Source: Podocnemis expansa | Taxonomy: Eukaryota > Chordata > Testudines > Podocnemididae | Assembly (NCBI GenBank): GCA_007922195.1 | Contig: ML682008.1 | Location: 8,422,764-8,486,763, forward strand | Direction: 5' to 3' | Length of the DNA stretch: 64,000 bases | Part shown: in pieces, positions 11,476-24,444 of the stretch | Layout: each line of letters opens with the position of its first letter | Position numbering within the stretch: the first letter of the stretch is position 1 | Translations under genes and position numbers: made by a program | The notes under the pieces: generated by a model | Database searches by the model: none | What the model was told of the DNA's origin: nothing | The model's input: only the letters and a program-made list of their open reading frames with translations

Positions 11476-12821
11476 GGCATTGTTCTCAATTTAAAATGAG
11501 CTTTTAAGGTTGGACAAAATTGGAGTCATACAGGTGTCTTTAATTAGAGCAGATTTTGTTATTGTGAGTGCAATGAATTCATTCAAATGGTTAGAATAAC
11601 ATTTTTCCCTGATTTGCTGTTGTTGCTTTAATGAAAGTCATAAAGGTACACTTAAGACAAAAAGTCTGTGCTACAAAATGATTACAGTCTAGCACAGGAA
11701 AAACAGAATATATGAGACAACTCTTTCCAGTGCAGTTAGACTGGAAGAAATGTTGCTGTTATACATCTGATTGGGAATGGGATTAAGGAGAGGGAGGACA
11801 TTTAGATGAGAACAAAGTGGTAGGGTGATCCAACCGTAAATGGTGCTATAAAAGAAAAACTGGAGAATGAGAAGAGGAGAGAAAAGAATCAGTCAGGAGT
11901 GACATATAGAGGAATTGCAGGAGTGAGGGTAGGCACGTAAAATGAAATGAAAAAAAAGAGGTTTCATTCTTTTTGTCTAAATCAGCTTTCAAATGATAAA
12001 GATCAAATCCTTCAGGTATTGTTGCTCTCCAAGGTTCTGAACACAGATAAAATCCAGGCTGAAATGATGAGTTAAAACATATGTGAGAGGAATAAGTTAG
12101 TCATTTAAATTAAAGAAAATTTTATGAGGCTGATACATCTTAAGAAATTTAGCATTCCTGTTTGACCTCATTGTCTGGAAGGGACTGAGAACATGCAGTT
12201 GTTCGTGAGATTTTCGTTTGCCTCAAATTTTCACAGCTCATCTCTTGGCTACAATAATCCTATGCTTTTTCCCTTATTGATTCTTGGTGCTGGCATATGT
12301 GTAACTATACATAAATGCGTGCACATACATGCATAATGTACTGAAGAAAAAATGAAATTTTACTAACTTAAGCTTCCTGTTGTCCTAGTCTGTGTATATT
12401 ACATCTAATCAGTGATACACTTGTACTTTATTATTTAAACTGAGTTAATTCCTTCTTCTCCTGAACAAGCAGACTGGGGAGTAGTTCACTGGCTTGTCAT
12501 GGTGAGATCAAGAAATCTGTTGCTTATTGTTATGGTCTTAATTCCAGCTGCCTACACCAGCCTGTGTAGCTATGTAGCTGTGTATGTGTTCAACTATCTG
12601 CAAGACTGAATAGACTAAATATAAACAGGGTCATGCTGGGTTTTTTTTTGTAATCAGTGTCTTCTACAACTGAATATTTAAAATAGCATGGTAGATATCA
12701 CTGTTAGAAAAATCTGCCATCCTACATTTCCACAAATAACTAATTTAAACACAAATGTGGAGTTATCAGGCTTGACTTATTGTCAGTCTATGAAGTTAAA
12801 TGTCTAATTCTTCAATCTATG
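11476..12821. other. Unassigned AT-rich sequence
   Basis: Nothing recognised beyond short homopolymers. Confidence 0.5.
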
Positions 12822-12829
12822 TTTTAATT

Positions 12830-12985
12830 CAGGCCTTGACAAATCTATGTTTCTGTTCACCATAGCAACCAGTTTTAGTAGTCTTGTCACCTAGCTCCAT
12901 TGCAGAAATGTAGTTAAGGAGCGCCCTCTGGTGACCAAAACTAAAATTGCTGGTGCATAGCCATGAGCCATTTTTGTCCATTCCA
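12830..12985. mobile_element. 156-bp hAT MITE, family B copy 1
   Basis: Flanked by a perfect 8-bp TSD TTTTAATT (12822-12829 and 12986-12993). It shares CAACCAGTTTTAG, TGCAGAAATGTA and AAAATTGCTGGTGC with the copy at 17161-17316 and has the same length. Confidence 0.85.
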
Positions 12986-12993
12986 TTTTAATT

Positions 12994-14032
12994 ATAGCAG
13001 GGTTTTTTTTTTTAAGGGGGGGATTTCTTGGAAAATGTAGAAGACAGTGTTGATGGGCAACTATTAATGAACACATATTATAATCACAGTTATAATCATT
13101 AGACTTAAATTAAATACATTAAACAAACACCTCAAATACCATGGTGGTCCAAGAATGTCTGTCTTATATATACCAGTCTATAAAGCTTTGTTCAGCTCAG
13201 CTCCTGATGCTCAAGAAATTTAATTTTCTTTGCATAGTGGCTTGATTAGGTAAAATTTGGGGTAATTTTGATCTTTGCAAATGTCGTGTTAGATTTGGTT
13301 TTGTAAAATGAAAACCAGTAAAGACATGGGAGAATAGAGGTTTAGATAAATGGTTTTAATTTTGGTTTGCCTCTAATAGTAGGAGCTTCCAAGTTTGCTG
13401 GAATAACTCAATAGTACTTGAATTTAAATTTCCAGCCTGCTAACTCCCCAAACTGATGCTTGCTTTTGGGGGAATCGAAAGAGGAAAGACAGTACCATGG
13501 AAAATTCTGACATGAGAGAACAGCAACCTTCTTTTGCGTGGCTCTCCTCAAGGCAATCAATACCTCCATTTTTATACAGTCCTTTCTCAAGCAGATTCCT
13601 ATAAATTTCAATAGCTAGATTACTAACCTTTTCCATTAACTACCCTATTGTGTGAGTTTTTCCTTTGTACCCATTATATAGCACTGTGTTTTCTATTGCA
13701 AACCTTGAATCCTATTATAAAGAGAATTAATTTTAAACAAATTGCACTAAAATGAGTATAAAATTAGAATACTCTGCTTAAATGGATTTGTACTCTTTCA
13801 TTTAATATTGTTTAGCATCATTTAAGAAAATAAACAACATTTTTTAAGAAGTATGGTAAAGTAAAACTGTAAACTAGATTAATTTTTCATTTTTTTTGTT
13901 TCGTTTTCCCCCCCCCCCAATTTGCTTCCTTTCTGTTTGGATTAGTATAATATAAATCTACATCTTCACATTCTTTGAAAGACTAGTTAAACTACTTGCT
14001 GGATAAAACAAACAAAGTGCTCTGGCAATTAT
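12994..14032. other. Unassigned AT-rich sequence
   Basis: Contains a C-run at about 13909-13918. No gene seen. Confidence 0.5.
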
Positions 14033-14275
14033 AAAAACTAACAAATATATGTTTCACATAAGCTTTTGTGGTAGAGATCCCATTTTATCAGACACTTGGA
14101 AATGGAAAAAAGATACAGTAATGGTAGAAGGGTAAATGCAGTGAAATGTGATCACAGGTTCAGGTTAGATTACTCCAATGGAAGGTCATTTGATAAATAA
14201 ATTTGTTAGTCTTTAAAAGTGCCACAGGATTCATTGTTTGTTTTGTTGAACTAGACTAACATGGATCCTCCTTTG
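14033..14275. repeat. Palindromic interspersed repeat, family P copy 1
   Basis: A left arm with ACTAACAAATAT and AAGCTTTTGTGG faces a right arm with TTTGTTAGTCTTTAAAAGTG and CTAGACTAACATGG. The outer left arm is lost. Confidence 0.7.
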
Positions 14276-14317
14276 GTACTTGTTGGATGCTTCTCAAGCA
14301 TAGAAAGCAGTAAAAAC

Positions 14318-14412
14318 ATAGGCCCTAATTCTCTCCGTGTACATTGGTGTAAATCAGAAGTAATTCCGATGGAGTTATAGTGGTGTAAAAGTAGATAAAA
14401 TGAGTCTCAAAG
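14318..14412. repeat. Short palindromic MITE, family Q
   Basis: GGCCCTAATTCTCTC, TACATTGGTGTAAATCAG, AGTAATTCCGATGGAG and GTGGTGTAAAAG form an inverted repeat around the middle. Confidence 0.6.
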
Positions 14413-17152
14413 GCAGAGGGACATGTTTCTGCACTTCCAGATTTAAGACCTGTCATTCATCATAATGCAGTTTCACCACTGGTAGAAGTAGTACTGTATG
14501 TAAGCAAAACCAAGGCATTTTCACAACTGTGCCATCTAACTCTTCTCTAAGTAAGGTTAGATGGTATTGAACTGTAAACACCATGTTCTCTGATGATCTT
14601 AGTTGTCTAAGGGTAGACAGCAGAGCAGATTATCAAATAATAGATTTTTTGTTATGAAAATGTTATTGTCAAAGATATTTCACTTTTCTCAAAATTTTTC
14701 TTTGACATTTGTGTTTTGTCAAAAACATGAACATTTCTATGAAAATGTACACTTTTTCCTCAAAATTTCCCTTTAGTCAAAAAGTAATTTTTCTTTAAAA
14801 AAAGTTTTGAAAATTTTTGTGGCTGCCTTAAATAACAGAGACTTGAAGACCCTAATTTTGTAATATTCTGAGTGTCCTCAGTGTATGTTTGTAGCATCTG
14901 GCAGAATCAGAAATCAGGCACCTTGAATATGCTAGGATAAAGTCATTTCCTAAAGTGGTTCCTCATGTTGGATAGGCATCTCTATAGAGGAGATCATAGG
15001 GTTGGTTGGTTTGTTTGTTTGTTTGTTTTGTTTTTACTCTTTCACTCACACACCATAAATGGTTAAAGGGAGATCATTTCTAAACAGTTCTGCCCAGCTT
15101 CTCTAATTCTTGCATGTAGAAAAATAATAAAAATATTTTGACATTAACTATAGTTCTGCATAAATCAGAAACCCTTTTTTCCCTGGCCCTGGAAAGAGTC
15201 TACCTACCACATAAACAGAGTCGCAGATGGAGGACATTCCCACACTAGCTTCACATAAAATCTGTTGTATCCATTGAAAATATTTTTCAAAAGTAGGTCA
15301 CCTACTGTGAGCTCATGCGGGATGGAGCGTTAATTTTTGCAGCACCATACTGAAAATAAGCTATGTGTGATTTTGCTAGACTAATTGTGCTGTTGTTTAA
15401 TAAAGAGTGCAGTCATTCTTTGTACATTATTCTTCTTTGGAAAAGAAAGGGAAATGGTGCTTTATTAAGAGAACCATGGAATGTGAGTTAATCAAATGCC
15501 TTTGGAAGAGGAGTTCCACAATGTGAGCCTATCAACAATTGGCATCCTGTGGATTCCTCCATTGTAATCCAGTTAAACGTCATTGAATTTCAGTGGGAAA
15601 GTGGCATGGGGGCGAATCATCACTATTATGATACCGCATAGATAATCCTTTCCAAAATACTGAAAATCAATTTAAAAACGTTCTGTATTGAATACAGCAC
15701 ACAAAATGAACATTATTAGAGAGCTATAATAATCTTCTTTTTAACATCATGTGTGCATACACATACATACACCCTTACAGAAAGATACAACTGAAACCAT
15801 CCCAAGAATAAAATCTTCAAGAATAAACCAGATATTTCTGTGTCCATAATGATCCAGGCAACAGTTGTCCTCTGTTGCTACCCATCTGTTTCAGTGACAA
15901 CCACTGAGACCTCTTCATATACTTAGCAGATAGAGTAAGACATTCAGTCTCGTCTGAAACAGATGCCCCATGCCACTTAGTGGATTAGCTAGCAGGAACA
16001 CTTTTAGAAAAGGACCTTACATTTATATAGTGATTTCTATCCAAAAAGGTCCCAAAGATCTTTGCCAGCTGAGCAAAATTATATCCAAACTGCATGGCCA
16101 TCTCTCATATAGCATGTGACAACCCTGTAACAATGGATAGCAGCAGTATAAACTATGTTGTACAAGTTTTATTACATTTGATCAATGTATTTGGGGTTTT
16201 CGCGGTTCTTTCCATGTATAGTTTATGTATTTTTTGAATGGGTGGCAAACCTCCGGTTGACTTCAGTGGCAGCAAGAAAAGACTCTAACACTTTTGTGTT
16301 TACCAGAAAGTCAACTTGTGGACAACCTTGACGTTGGTGGTGGTTTTATGGGAAATTATAAAACTAATATTTTGTTTCTATAAAATCCAAAGCATTTTCT
16401 TTTTGTGTTGTAGCAATATATGTTTCATATAGTCCAGATGGCCAGGTATCAAACATATTCTGGGGAAGGAGAAATGATAGTGTAAGACAATCTCTAAGTG
16501 CTGTAGGGAGGTGAATTGCAGGTGCACTGGAAACCCAGGGGATTAGCAAAGCTCCAAAATTCTGCAATGCAAGAAGTGACAGGGGGAACCAGGCACCCTG
16601 TGGAGCTTCTGAATTCTGTGGCAGAAGTTTCTGGCTGGATTGGTGAGCGTTGTAGAACTCATAGGTGGTATCCTGTCCCATTGAAGTCAGTGCCCAAACC
16701 TCCAGTTACTTCAACTGAGCAAGGATTTCACCCTATGAGCTTTCTTAGATGATTGGAACCAGGGAAAAAATGGTTTTGTCATGCTTCTGATTCCACATTG
16801 CACAAAAAAAGCATTTGGGAGGCAGGAACTCTTAATGTCTGAATGCTACAGTGAGAAGATGGGATTATTGCAAAGCTTCATATCCTAGAATCTAGATAGT
16901 AGATAATTGGAAGAAGCAGATTACCCTGCAGATCTTCTAAATGTTGGATTGGCACGATTTCTTTGACAAAATAAAGTAAAAACATTAACTTTAAATTGTG
17001 CTACTACTTTCTACTGATGCAATTTACAGTTCAAAATACTTAAGCGTTTAAAAATGTAGTTGCCCACCATCCTTCAAATAACAATGTACTCACACTGCAA
17101 GAGCAGTCACTGTAGAGGAAGCAAGAAGTAAAAAGGTAAAGTCTTTGTATAG
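14413..17152. other. Unassigned AT-rich sequence
   Basis: The A/T-rich zone 14640-14820 has repeated CAAAATTT and TTTTCTTT motifs. Otherwise nothing is recognised. Confidence 0.5.
15008..15036. repeat. (GTTT)n microsatellite
   Basis: About six GTTT units. Confidence 0.85.
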
Positions 17153-17160
17153 TAGTAGAT

Positions 17161-17316
17161 CAGTCCTCAACAAATGTATGTTTCTGGTTGCCATGGCAAC
17201 CAGTTTTAGAAGGCTGTTGTCTATCTCCCCTGCAGAAATGTAACAGAGGACCATCCTATGTTGACCAACAGTAAAATTGCTGGTGCCTCTCTGTGAGCCA
17301 ATTTTGTCCACCCCTG
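17161..17316. mobile_element. 156-bp hAT MITE, family B copy 2
   Basis: Same length and sequence order as the element at 12830-12985. The right end ATTTTGTCCACCCCTG fits a hAT terminus. Flanks TAGTAGAT (17153-17160) and TACTATAT (17317-17324) agree at 6 of 8 positions, a decayed TSD. Confidence 0.8.
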
Positions 17317-17614
17317 TACTATATGGAAGAACTGGAGGTATGGTCTGTAGACCACAGGTGGCAGGTGGTTGTTCTGTAAGAATTTGTAGGTCATATTCTC
17401 GTTGCATAGTTTCTATAGCAAATGACTTCATGAGAGTTTATAGTGTTCAGACTGAGACTATACTGGCATGTAAGAGCAGATTTAGGAAGTTTTGGGAATA
17501 TGCAGTTTCATGTGATATGCACTGGTGCTTATTTAAGGCACTACATGCAGGATGAGCATATTTGAAAACTTATTTTTCTTCTACTCTTTATTTCCATATT
17601 TCTAAATACTTAGG

Positions 17615-17842
17615 TTTAAAAAAAAAAAAGCAAGGAGTCTTGTGGCACTTCAAGACTAACAGATTTATTTATTGCATCACCTTTCGTGGGAGAAAATCCC
17701 ACTCTTCAAAGCACCTGACGAAGTGGGATTTTCTCCCACAAAAGCTCATGCAATAAATAAATGTGTTAGTCTTTGGTGCCACAAGACTCCTTGTTCTTTT
17801 TGCTTTATTACACTAACACAGCTGTCCCTTTGGAACGTAGGT
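17615..17842. repeat. Palindromic interspersed repeat, family P copy 2
   Basis: Near-complete palindrome. CAAGGAGTCTTGTGGCAC on the left mirrors GTGCCACAAGACTCCTTG on the right. The centre, CACCTGACGAAGTGGG with flanking CTCCCAC(A/G)AAAGCTC, is also mirrored. It ends with ACACTAACACAGCTGTCCCT. Confidence 0.85.
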
Positions 17843-18113
17843 TTTCCAACATTCCTTGGAATTCATACACACATTCAGAACTCCCACTAATTTCATTTGG
17901 ACCAAGATTTGACCCTATAACTTGAAGTTAACAAAGTCTTTGTCATTTATAGAGCTGGATGTCATATATAACATCTTTTACATACATGAACCCCCAACTG
18001 CACAAAGGGAGAACTCTGACATCTTGGTGGTAGCTGAGACTCAGATAATTAGGAACTTCGCTACTGCAGAGATTCTAAGCTCCTAGGACCTGCAGTCAGT
18101 GACATTTTAGGAG

Positions 18114-18306
18114 CAGGTTTTTCCGGCTTGTGGCCTGCGGGCCAGAATCTGACCCACTAAGGGCTTTTATCTGGCATGCAGAGCCACTGCATGCACTTGT
18201 GTGGGCTGTGTGGAGCTAGGAATGTAAAACAAAATTTGCTCACTGGCCCCCTAGTGAGAAAAGAATTGCAATGTGGCCCCTCACCCAAAAAGGTTGGGCA
18301 CCCCCG
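18114..18306 (+). mobile_element. hAT-like MITE, family A copy 2
   Basis: Begins CAGGTTTTTCC and ends AAAAAGGTTGGGCACCCCCG, the typical end of vertebrate hAT MITEs in reverse complement. It matches the minus-strand element at 604-798 throughout. I saw no clear TSD. Confidence 0.65.
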
Positions 18307-18859
18307 TAGGGAATATAAACATCATTTAAGACAACGTTTGGAAAATCAGGATCATATTTTACAGCCCTTTGGGGAAAAGATGCATAATGTTATTGAAGAA
18401 TAATTTGAGTGAGAGACTAAGTAATATTATAGGGTGGGGATTTTTATATTTAGATGATAGAGTGTTTGATATTAAATACAGTTTTATTATGTTTGTTTAT
18501 GATCAAGCTCATACTTTTAAGTGTTATGGAATTAAACAATATGCAAACCTCACAAACCAGACTGTTGACATTGAAAAGTTCAATTACATTTTTTTCCACC
18601 ATACTAGCTTTGTGTTGCTAAAGGGGGGGGATTCAGAAGCAGAAAAACATTAAATGATCTCGTCAGAGCTGTTTTCTTCCCTCTTCCTAATGTAAACAGA
18701 TTTTTTTAAAGGGGCAAAAAGCCCACCACTGATTCAAACACTCCGTCAACAGCCTTTCTGCTTTTAACAGATGGGTCACCTGACTGCCACTTAGGGATGC
18801 CCTTTTTACCGATGAAATCCAGAAGTACTAGGTACGGCTGGATACAGAATAGAGCATCA

Positions 18860-19230
18860 TTGCTTAGAATGTAAATGACCCTGACTGAACGGGAATGGAG
18901 TTGGGCTGCTGATGGGGGTGGGGAGAGAGGAAAGAGAGAGAGGCACACACTCTCTCTGTCTCTCTCTCACATACACACACACAGGGAGTGCCGCTTGCTT
19001 CATCTTTTTGAGAGGAGGGAAAACAAAAGAGCTCAGCTGCAGTTTTGTGTTGCTCTGTCTGGCTTAAACAGAAAATTCTAGACATCCGTGCTGAAAAATC
19101 AAATCGCAGCTGAAACTGTTTGCATCAGGAAGATAATTTTCTCCCCTCGGAATGGGTTGGATCAGTACAGGTGGTTTGCAGATCATGAGAAGACGGACTG
19201 GCTGAGAATCATGGAAAGGTGGGCTAAGAC
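18860..19230 (+). promoter_or_regulatory. Non-repeat, moderately GC-rich block; possible 5' exon or enhancer
   Basis: This stretch has exon-like texture in AT-rich surroundings and matches none of the repeat families here. It includes a CAGCTGCAG E-box-containing segment near 19033 and GT-starting sites after ACAG (19168-19170) and AAAG (19218). No coding frame is recognisable. The call rests only on composition and context. Confidence 0.2.
18923..18983. repeat. (AG)n/(TC)n/(CA)n compound microsatellite
   Basis: GAGAGAGG, CTCTCTCT and CACACACACA runs. The AG and TC halves are complementary, so it can form a short hairpin. Confidence 0.85.
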
Positions 19231-21039
19231 TGCCTCTTTTACTGCTACCCCCCCCCTTCATAGAGTAGTGCATCAATGAGCTAGGACCTGATGAGTGGCT
19301 GCTTTAAAAGCTTAGGTGGGCTTTTAAATCCTACAAAACAAAAATCAGAGTGAAAGGCACTACCGTATTTGACCAGATGTTGAACCCAAACTTGAGCTGA
19401 GTCTGCTTGGCTTTCAAAATTCCTGTGTGCTGCTTTTCATGTTGCCTTTGTTTGGAATAATTCCTGTAGGATAGAGCCATAATACAAGACAAAATGCATG
19501 TTTTAGTCACAAGTTGACAGATGATTGTTTTAAATTTTGCCAGGGGATTGCAAGCGAAGGTTCTGCTTCTTGTGTGTGTAGAAATGAAAGGAGCTGTTGA
19601 CTTTTTGAATTTATTGTGGTTCTGACATGATTAGAAGTTGAGTTGCAATTATCGGTGTACATTGTCTGGATTTTAAGAATAGGCAGTCCAAATATTGCAA
19701 GTTTTAGTGGTATTTCTTCAGCAATGCCAAATGCATTTTACTTGTACACTCTTTTGTTTATTATTAAAAGCAAGGGAATTGATTTTACTGAAAAATTCTT
19801 AAAGCATAATGAGGGATAAAGAGGGAAAAGAAATGTTTGAGTTTTCATGTTGTTTTATTAAGATGCCTACATCTCTAAAGCAAGTTCCAGCAATTTCTCA
19901 TTTTCTCATGCAGCTGCATCTTCTTTTGCTCTTTAGTATCTTTTTCACTGTCTTTTAGAACAAAAGACATAGCGTACCTTTTTAATGGTAGCAAGAGAGT
20001 TGTATACAAATTATCCATTTTTGCACAGGTTTGTTCTGATTCATTCCTAAGTAAACTGCCTTAAGGTATTAGGGAAGAAAGGGGAGGAAGCTTGACTGGT
20101 GTTTTAAGAAATATTGAATTCATATGATTTAAAGATCATGTAGAAGCATATATTTAGTGCTAGCTGGAATTCAGCTCCCTTTCATGCAAAATCTTCAGAC
20201 CATACCAGGGAGAGTCTTAACAACCAATAAATCAGAGTCATAATGGGGCCTTTAAAATTTGTCAGTGTGGGGTGACTGGCTGGGTCCCCTTTGGCCAAAT
20301 TAAGATGCAATCTGACAGTGCACTAACAGCTGTGTGCTGACATTTTCCTCATGAACCTAGTGAAAAATGGCTCCATAGCTTGTTTCTGGTCCTGAGAAGA
20401 CAGTCTCTGAGTAGCCATGCATTTTTTCCTGTATTGTTGTTTGTCCTAATCACCATTCTTGCTGATAGTGTCTGACTGGTTCATTTCAGTTCGCTTGCTT
20501 TTAAATCTTGGCTCAGAGCGCAGGAGGAGCAGTTGGTAGGGATTGTCTCACCTGGAACTGGAACCCATGCCAGTGTGACTGCCGAGACAGAAAATGTTTA
20601 TCACAAAAGGGTTGCATGAATACTGTTAATAATGCTCCTTCTGTCAGTTTTAATGAAGCTAGATAAGTGGGCTGAAATGGATGTGTCTCAGATAGACTAC
20701 CACCCACTACAAAGGAAGAAAAATGCAAAACCAGAATGAGTGAAAATTGACAGATATAGCCACACATGCTTGGAAGATAATCTATTTCTGAAAGGATAAA
20801 ACTACTCTATTGAAAGGAGTATGTGCTTATTCAATGGGAAAGATCATTTTCAGATATTACTAGACAACGGGGCATGAGGAGGGTATATCACTTTTTTTGT
20901 ACCACAGGAGTGATTATTGAAGAAATTCCTTGATCAACAAATTATTAAGTATGCCACATCAGCAGCAGCACTGGATGTACTTGTATTCAAGCTTCAGTTT
21001 CTAAAAGCATTGGAAGTAGCTTGGGGTGATCTTTCATAT
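19231..21039. other. Unassigned AT-rich sequence
   Basis: Low repeat content and no gene seen. Together with 18860-19230 it is one of the longer repeat-poor blocks. Confidence 0.5.
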
Positions 21040-21430
21040 ATTCTAAAGCCAGAAGGGACCATTGTGATTTTTTTTTGAACACCCTGGTTAACACAGGCCA
21101 TAGAACTCCTCCAAAATAATTCCTAGAGCTCATCTTTTAGGAGAATATACAATTCTTAATATGAAAAAAATGTCAGAGATGTACAATTTACTACAGCCAT
21201 TAGGAAAATGTTAATTTCACTCACTGGTAAAAATGTACATTTCCAATCTGAACTTAACTAGCTTCAACTTCCATCTGTTGGATCATGTTGTTATACCTTT
21301 CTCTCTGAGATTGAACAGTCCATGATTAAATATTTGTGCCCCATCTAGGTACTTATAGACTGTAATGTAGTCAGCCCTTTGGGATCTCTTTCTTAAGCTA
21401 AGTAGTTTGAATTCTTTGAGTCTGCACTAT
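21040..21430 (-). mobile_element. CR1 LINE 3' fragment
   Basis: Begins AAAGCCAGAAGGGACCATTG, the reverse of a CR1 3' end. It continues through CATCTGTTGGATCATGTTG and TACTTATAGACTGTAAT, as in reverse-strand CR1 tails. Confidence 0.65.
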
Positions 21431-21518
21431 AAGCCATTTTGGAGAAGCACAGTTACACAGTGAATGGAACTGAAGGGTGTTAGAGCTGGCTGTGTTTCTG
21501 TGTAACAACACCCTAGGC

Positions 21519-21710
21519 CAGTGGTTTTCAACCTTTTTTTCCTCAGGACCCAGTTGAAAAGAAATCATTTATGCCTGCAACCCAACTACTACATCTTTGA
21601 GCAATGCACTCCAGTTTTTTGGTGGCAGCAAAAACAGGGGGCACCGCAACCCAGTGCTTGAGGGTCTCTGACCCAGTACTGGATCCCAACCCTAAATTTG
21701 AAAACCACTG
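21519..21710. mobile_element. 192-bp hAT MITE
   Basis: TIRs CAGTGGTTTTCAACC and TTTGAAAACCACTG. Flanks CCCTAGGC (21511-21518) and ACCTAGAC (21711-21718) match at 6 of 8, a decayed 8-bp TSD typical of hAT transposons. Confidence 0.85.
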
Positions 21711-21718
21711 ACCTAGAC

Positions 21719-22884
21719 TGTCTGATTCATCAACTGCCACTGTACTTGATTTCTCATGAAGCTGCTTCTTTTTAATGTTTGCCGAGTGATAAGGTGTTTA
21801 AGACTAGCAACAAGCACAAAAGTGGGGCAAATGTGGGGTGGAAAGGGTGACTGGGAGAAATGATGTGTAATATGAATGTTCTCCAGGAAACACAGCCAGT
21901 TTTGTTTTTATAAATGTCTCCTAATGCTTCTTCTGGAAAAAAAAAATCACAGAACACCTGCCCTTTCTCCACATTTTAAAGTAATAGTTTTTACATTATT
22001 ATAAGTATGATTGACAGATAGAAAGCAATAATTTTAAAAGCCTCCATCCTAGAAAATATGAATGGCACAAATGTGGTGCCATTTACTTGGTTTACAAGAT
22101 GTTACCTATTAGGTGGTGTTTTGAAACTGTGTTGTGTGGAATGGCGATAAAATCCCTGAATGTTACTGACCAATCTATTTAGATTAATTTTCATGGAACT
22201 AAAAGCTTGGAGATACTGTATAATTTTGGTTCTTCAGGAGAATGATGGAAATGGAACTTCCACACTACATGCAGACCTGATTACTGCTTTTATAAATGTA
22301 GATCATTAGACCACAATGAATGGCCTGCTTCATAGAAATTGACACAATTACATTGCAGAAATGTAAAAAGAAAACACAGTATGTCTGAAAAGCTTTCTCC
22401 AAACTCATCAGAGAAGAAGCAATATCAGTGTAAAATAGCCCAGATAAATGGAGTTAAAAAGGTTTGAGGGATGCTGAAAAGCCTGATATCTAGTTTAGGC
22501 TGACCATATTTATAAAGCTGGGCAACTGCAGTTTTGGAACCTTGATCAATCCAGGTTTTGTGTGTGTATTTATAGTCATATCCAGTGAAAAGCAAATTCT
22601 GAGCAGGAACAAATTAACTTTCCAAACTACTCATTTTGAGAACATGCATTAAAAGATTCAGCAAAGGCAAAGGAGAGGTTTTAGAGGGAAAGGAAATTAA
22701 CAGAAACCAAACCAAATACACAAGTCTACTTTTGTAGCTCTAGTTATCGCTGATGTGGTTTTAACAAATAGTTGTTTCCAGCAGGCATTCACAATCAAAG
22801 TCTTATTTCAGAAATGGAACAAGTATTTTGACACATTTTTCCTGTATAAAATGAAAAATGGACATAAACCATGCTTGTAATGAA
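21719..22884. other. Unassigned sequence
   Basis: AT-rich; nothing recognised. Confidence 0.5.
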
Positions 22885-23080
22885 ATAGTGGGATTCCTGT
22901 GGCACCTTAAAGACTAAAGAATTTCTTCAGGCATAAGCTTTCATGGGCTGCAACCCACTTCGTCAGATGCAGCCCATGAGAGCTTATGCCTGCAGAAATT
23001 TCTCAGCCTTTAAGGTGCCATAGAACTCTTGTTGTATTTTCTGTATACAGACTAACATGGCTACCCCTCTGCAGTGCGCA
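22885..23080. repeat. Palindromic interspersed repeat, family P copy 3
   Basis: Left arm TCCTGTGGCACCTTAAAGAC, centre CCCACTTCGTCAGATGCA, right arm CTTTAAGGTGCCATAG, then CAGACTAACATGGCTACC. Confidence 0.85.
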
Positions 23081-23235
23081 GTTTCTTGGGGACTAGCAGT
23101 AGTACTTGTATGTTGAACCTCTATGGAGAGAAAGAGGAAAGTAAGCATAGAAATAAGATGGCTGTAGAACAAAGATCTAATTTCAGATGGTCATTCTTTA
23201 CAAGCTATCTTAGCATATGGTTTGGTTAAACACAA

Positions 23236-23330
23236 GGCCCGATTCTCCTCTCATTTACAGATGTGTAAATCATGAGTGACTCTCCTGAAGTCTATGTAGT
23301 TACAATAATGTGAGAGGAGACTCAACTCAA
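23236..23330. repeat. Short palindromic MITE, family Q
   Basis: GGCCCGATTCTCCTCTCATT at the left is mirrored by AATGTGAGAGGAGACTC at the right, with GTGTAAATCATGAGTGACTC between. Confidence 0.65.
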
Positions 23331-24444
23331 GTCCATACTGTTAAAGGCTAAAAGAGTATACATTTAACTGAAACGCTCAGAGTAGTAATTGTCTGTGTTT
23401 TGCCTGGTAGACTCAATGAACAGTCCACCAGTTTCCATTTGCTTTGTTATCTTCAGTAGCCAATGTCCTTGCAAAAATCAAATGTTCACTCAGTGCAAGA
23501 AGAGTTGAAGATAAGGGACTAGATACTGTCGTCAGTTCCACAAGTATACAATTTAGGGAATTAATTACCCCAGTGGAATAGAGATCACAGGTTAGCCTGT
23601 AGAATAAAAAGGCAGATGTGATCAGCAGAATTTTCAGCAATATACATTTTAAAGGAGCATCTTAATGATTTGTCAGCCTTTGCTTTCTCACACTGTACAT
23701 TGCAGATCCATGTGTACCACTCTGGCTTTATAGGATGCTGAATATAACAGATGAAAGTTGGCAAACATATCTTTCAGTTAACCATTGTGAACTGTATACT
23801 TGAAGTTCTTTTTCTTAAGGAACTGTACTATATGATATAAAGTAAGTTATTTCTAATACTCATGTCTGGCATTTACAGGGCACATCGCATATTGATGATC
23901 TAAATAAGGCTGGTTAGCTCTGCTGATCCTAGTTTAACACATCAAAGAAGTTTGTATAATGAAAGCTAGAAAACAGTTTTAATCAGAAAGAACATGTTAG
24001 GTTTTTGGGTTTTTTTTCAGCAGGCCTCAGCTTTTCACCTCTGTTCTAACCCAACTTCTCCTCCGCCCTTCTTCACAATCCCAGAGTCCTGACCCATCCA
24101 CAGCCCTCTAGTTCGCTCTGAATAACCATCAGTGACTTTCCCTTATTGCATGCTTTCATGTTCCTCCTATGGTGACATCGACCTTCCTCCTACTATTCTT
24201 GTGCTGATGAACTCAGAAGCTGACACAAGGTACGTGGGTTGTGTGAGAGCATATTTGGGCAGTCAGGAAGCTTTCAAAAAGTGAGGCTGTGGAGCAAGAT
24301 GTACCTCAGAAGAGAATCTTGTCCTACCCTATTTCCCTGATCCCTAGAGTGGCATTCCTTATCAAATCTGTCGCCAGATCCTTAGTTAATGTTTTAGATT
24401 TTCAAATGGCCAGAGGCAAAGGGAAGTGTAAACGACTCTATCTG
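23331..24444. other. Unassigned sequence
   Basis: AT-rich; nothing recognised. Confidence 0.5.
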
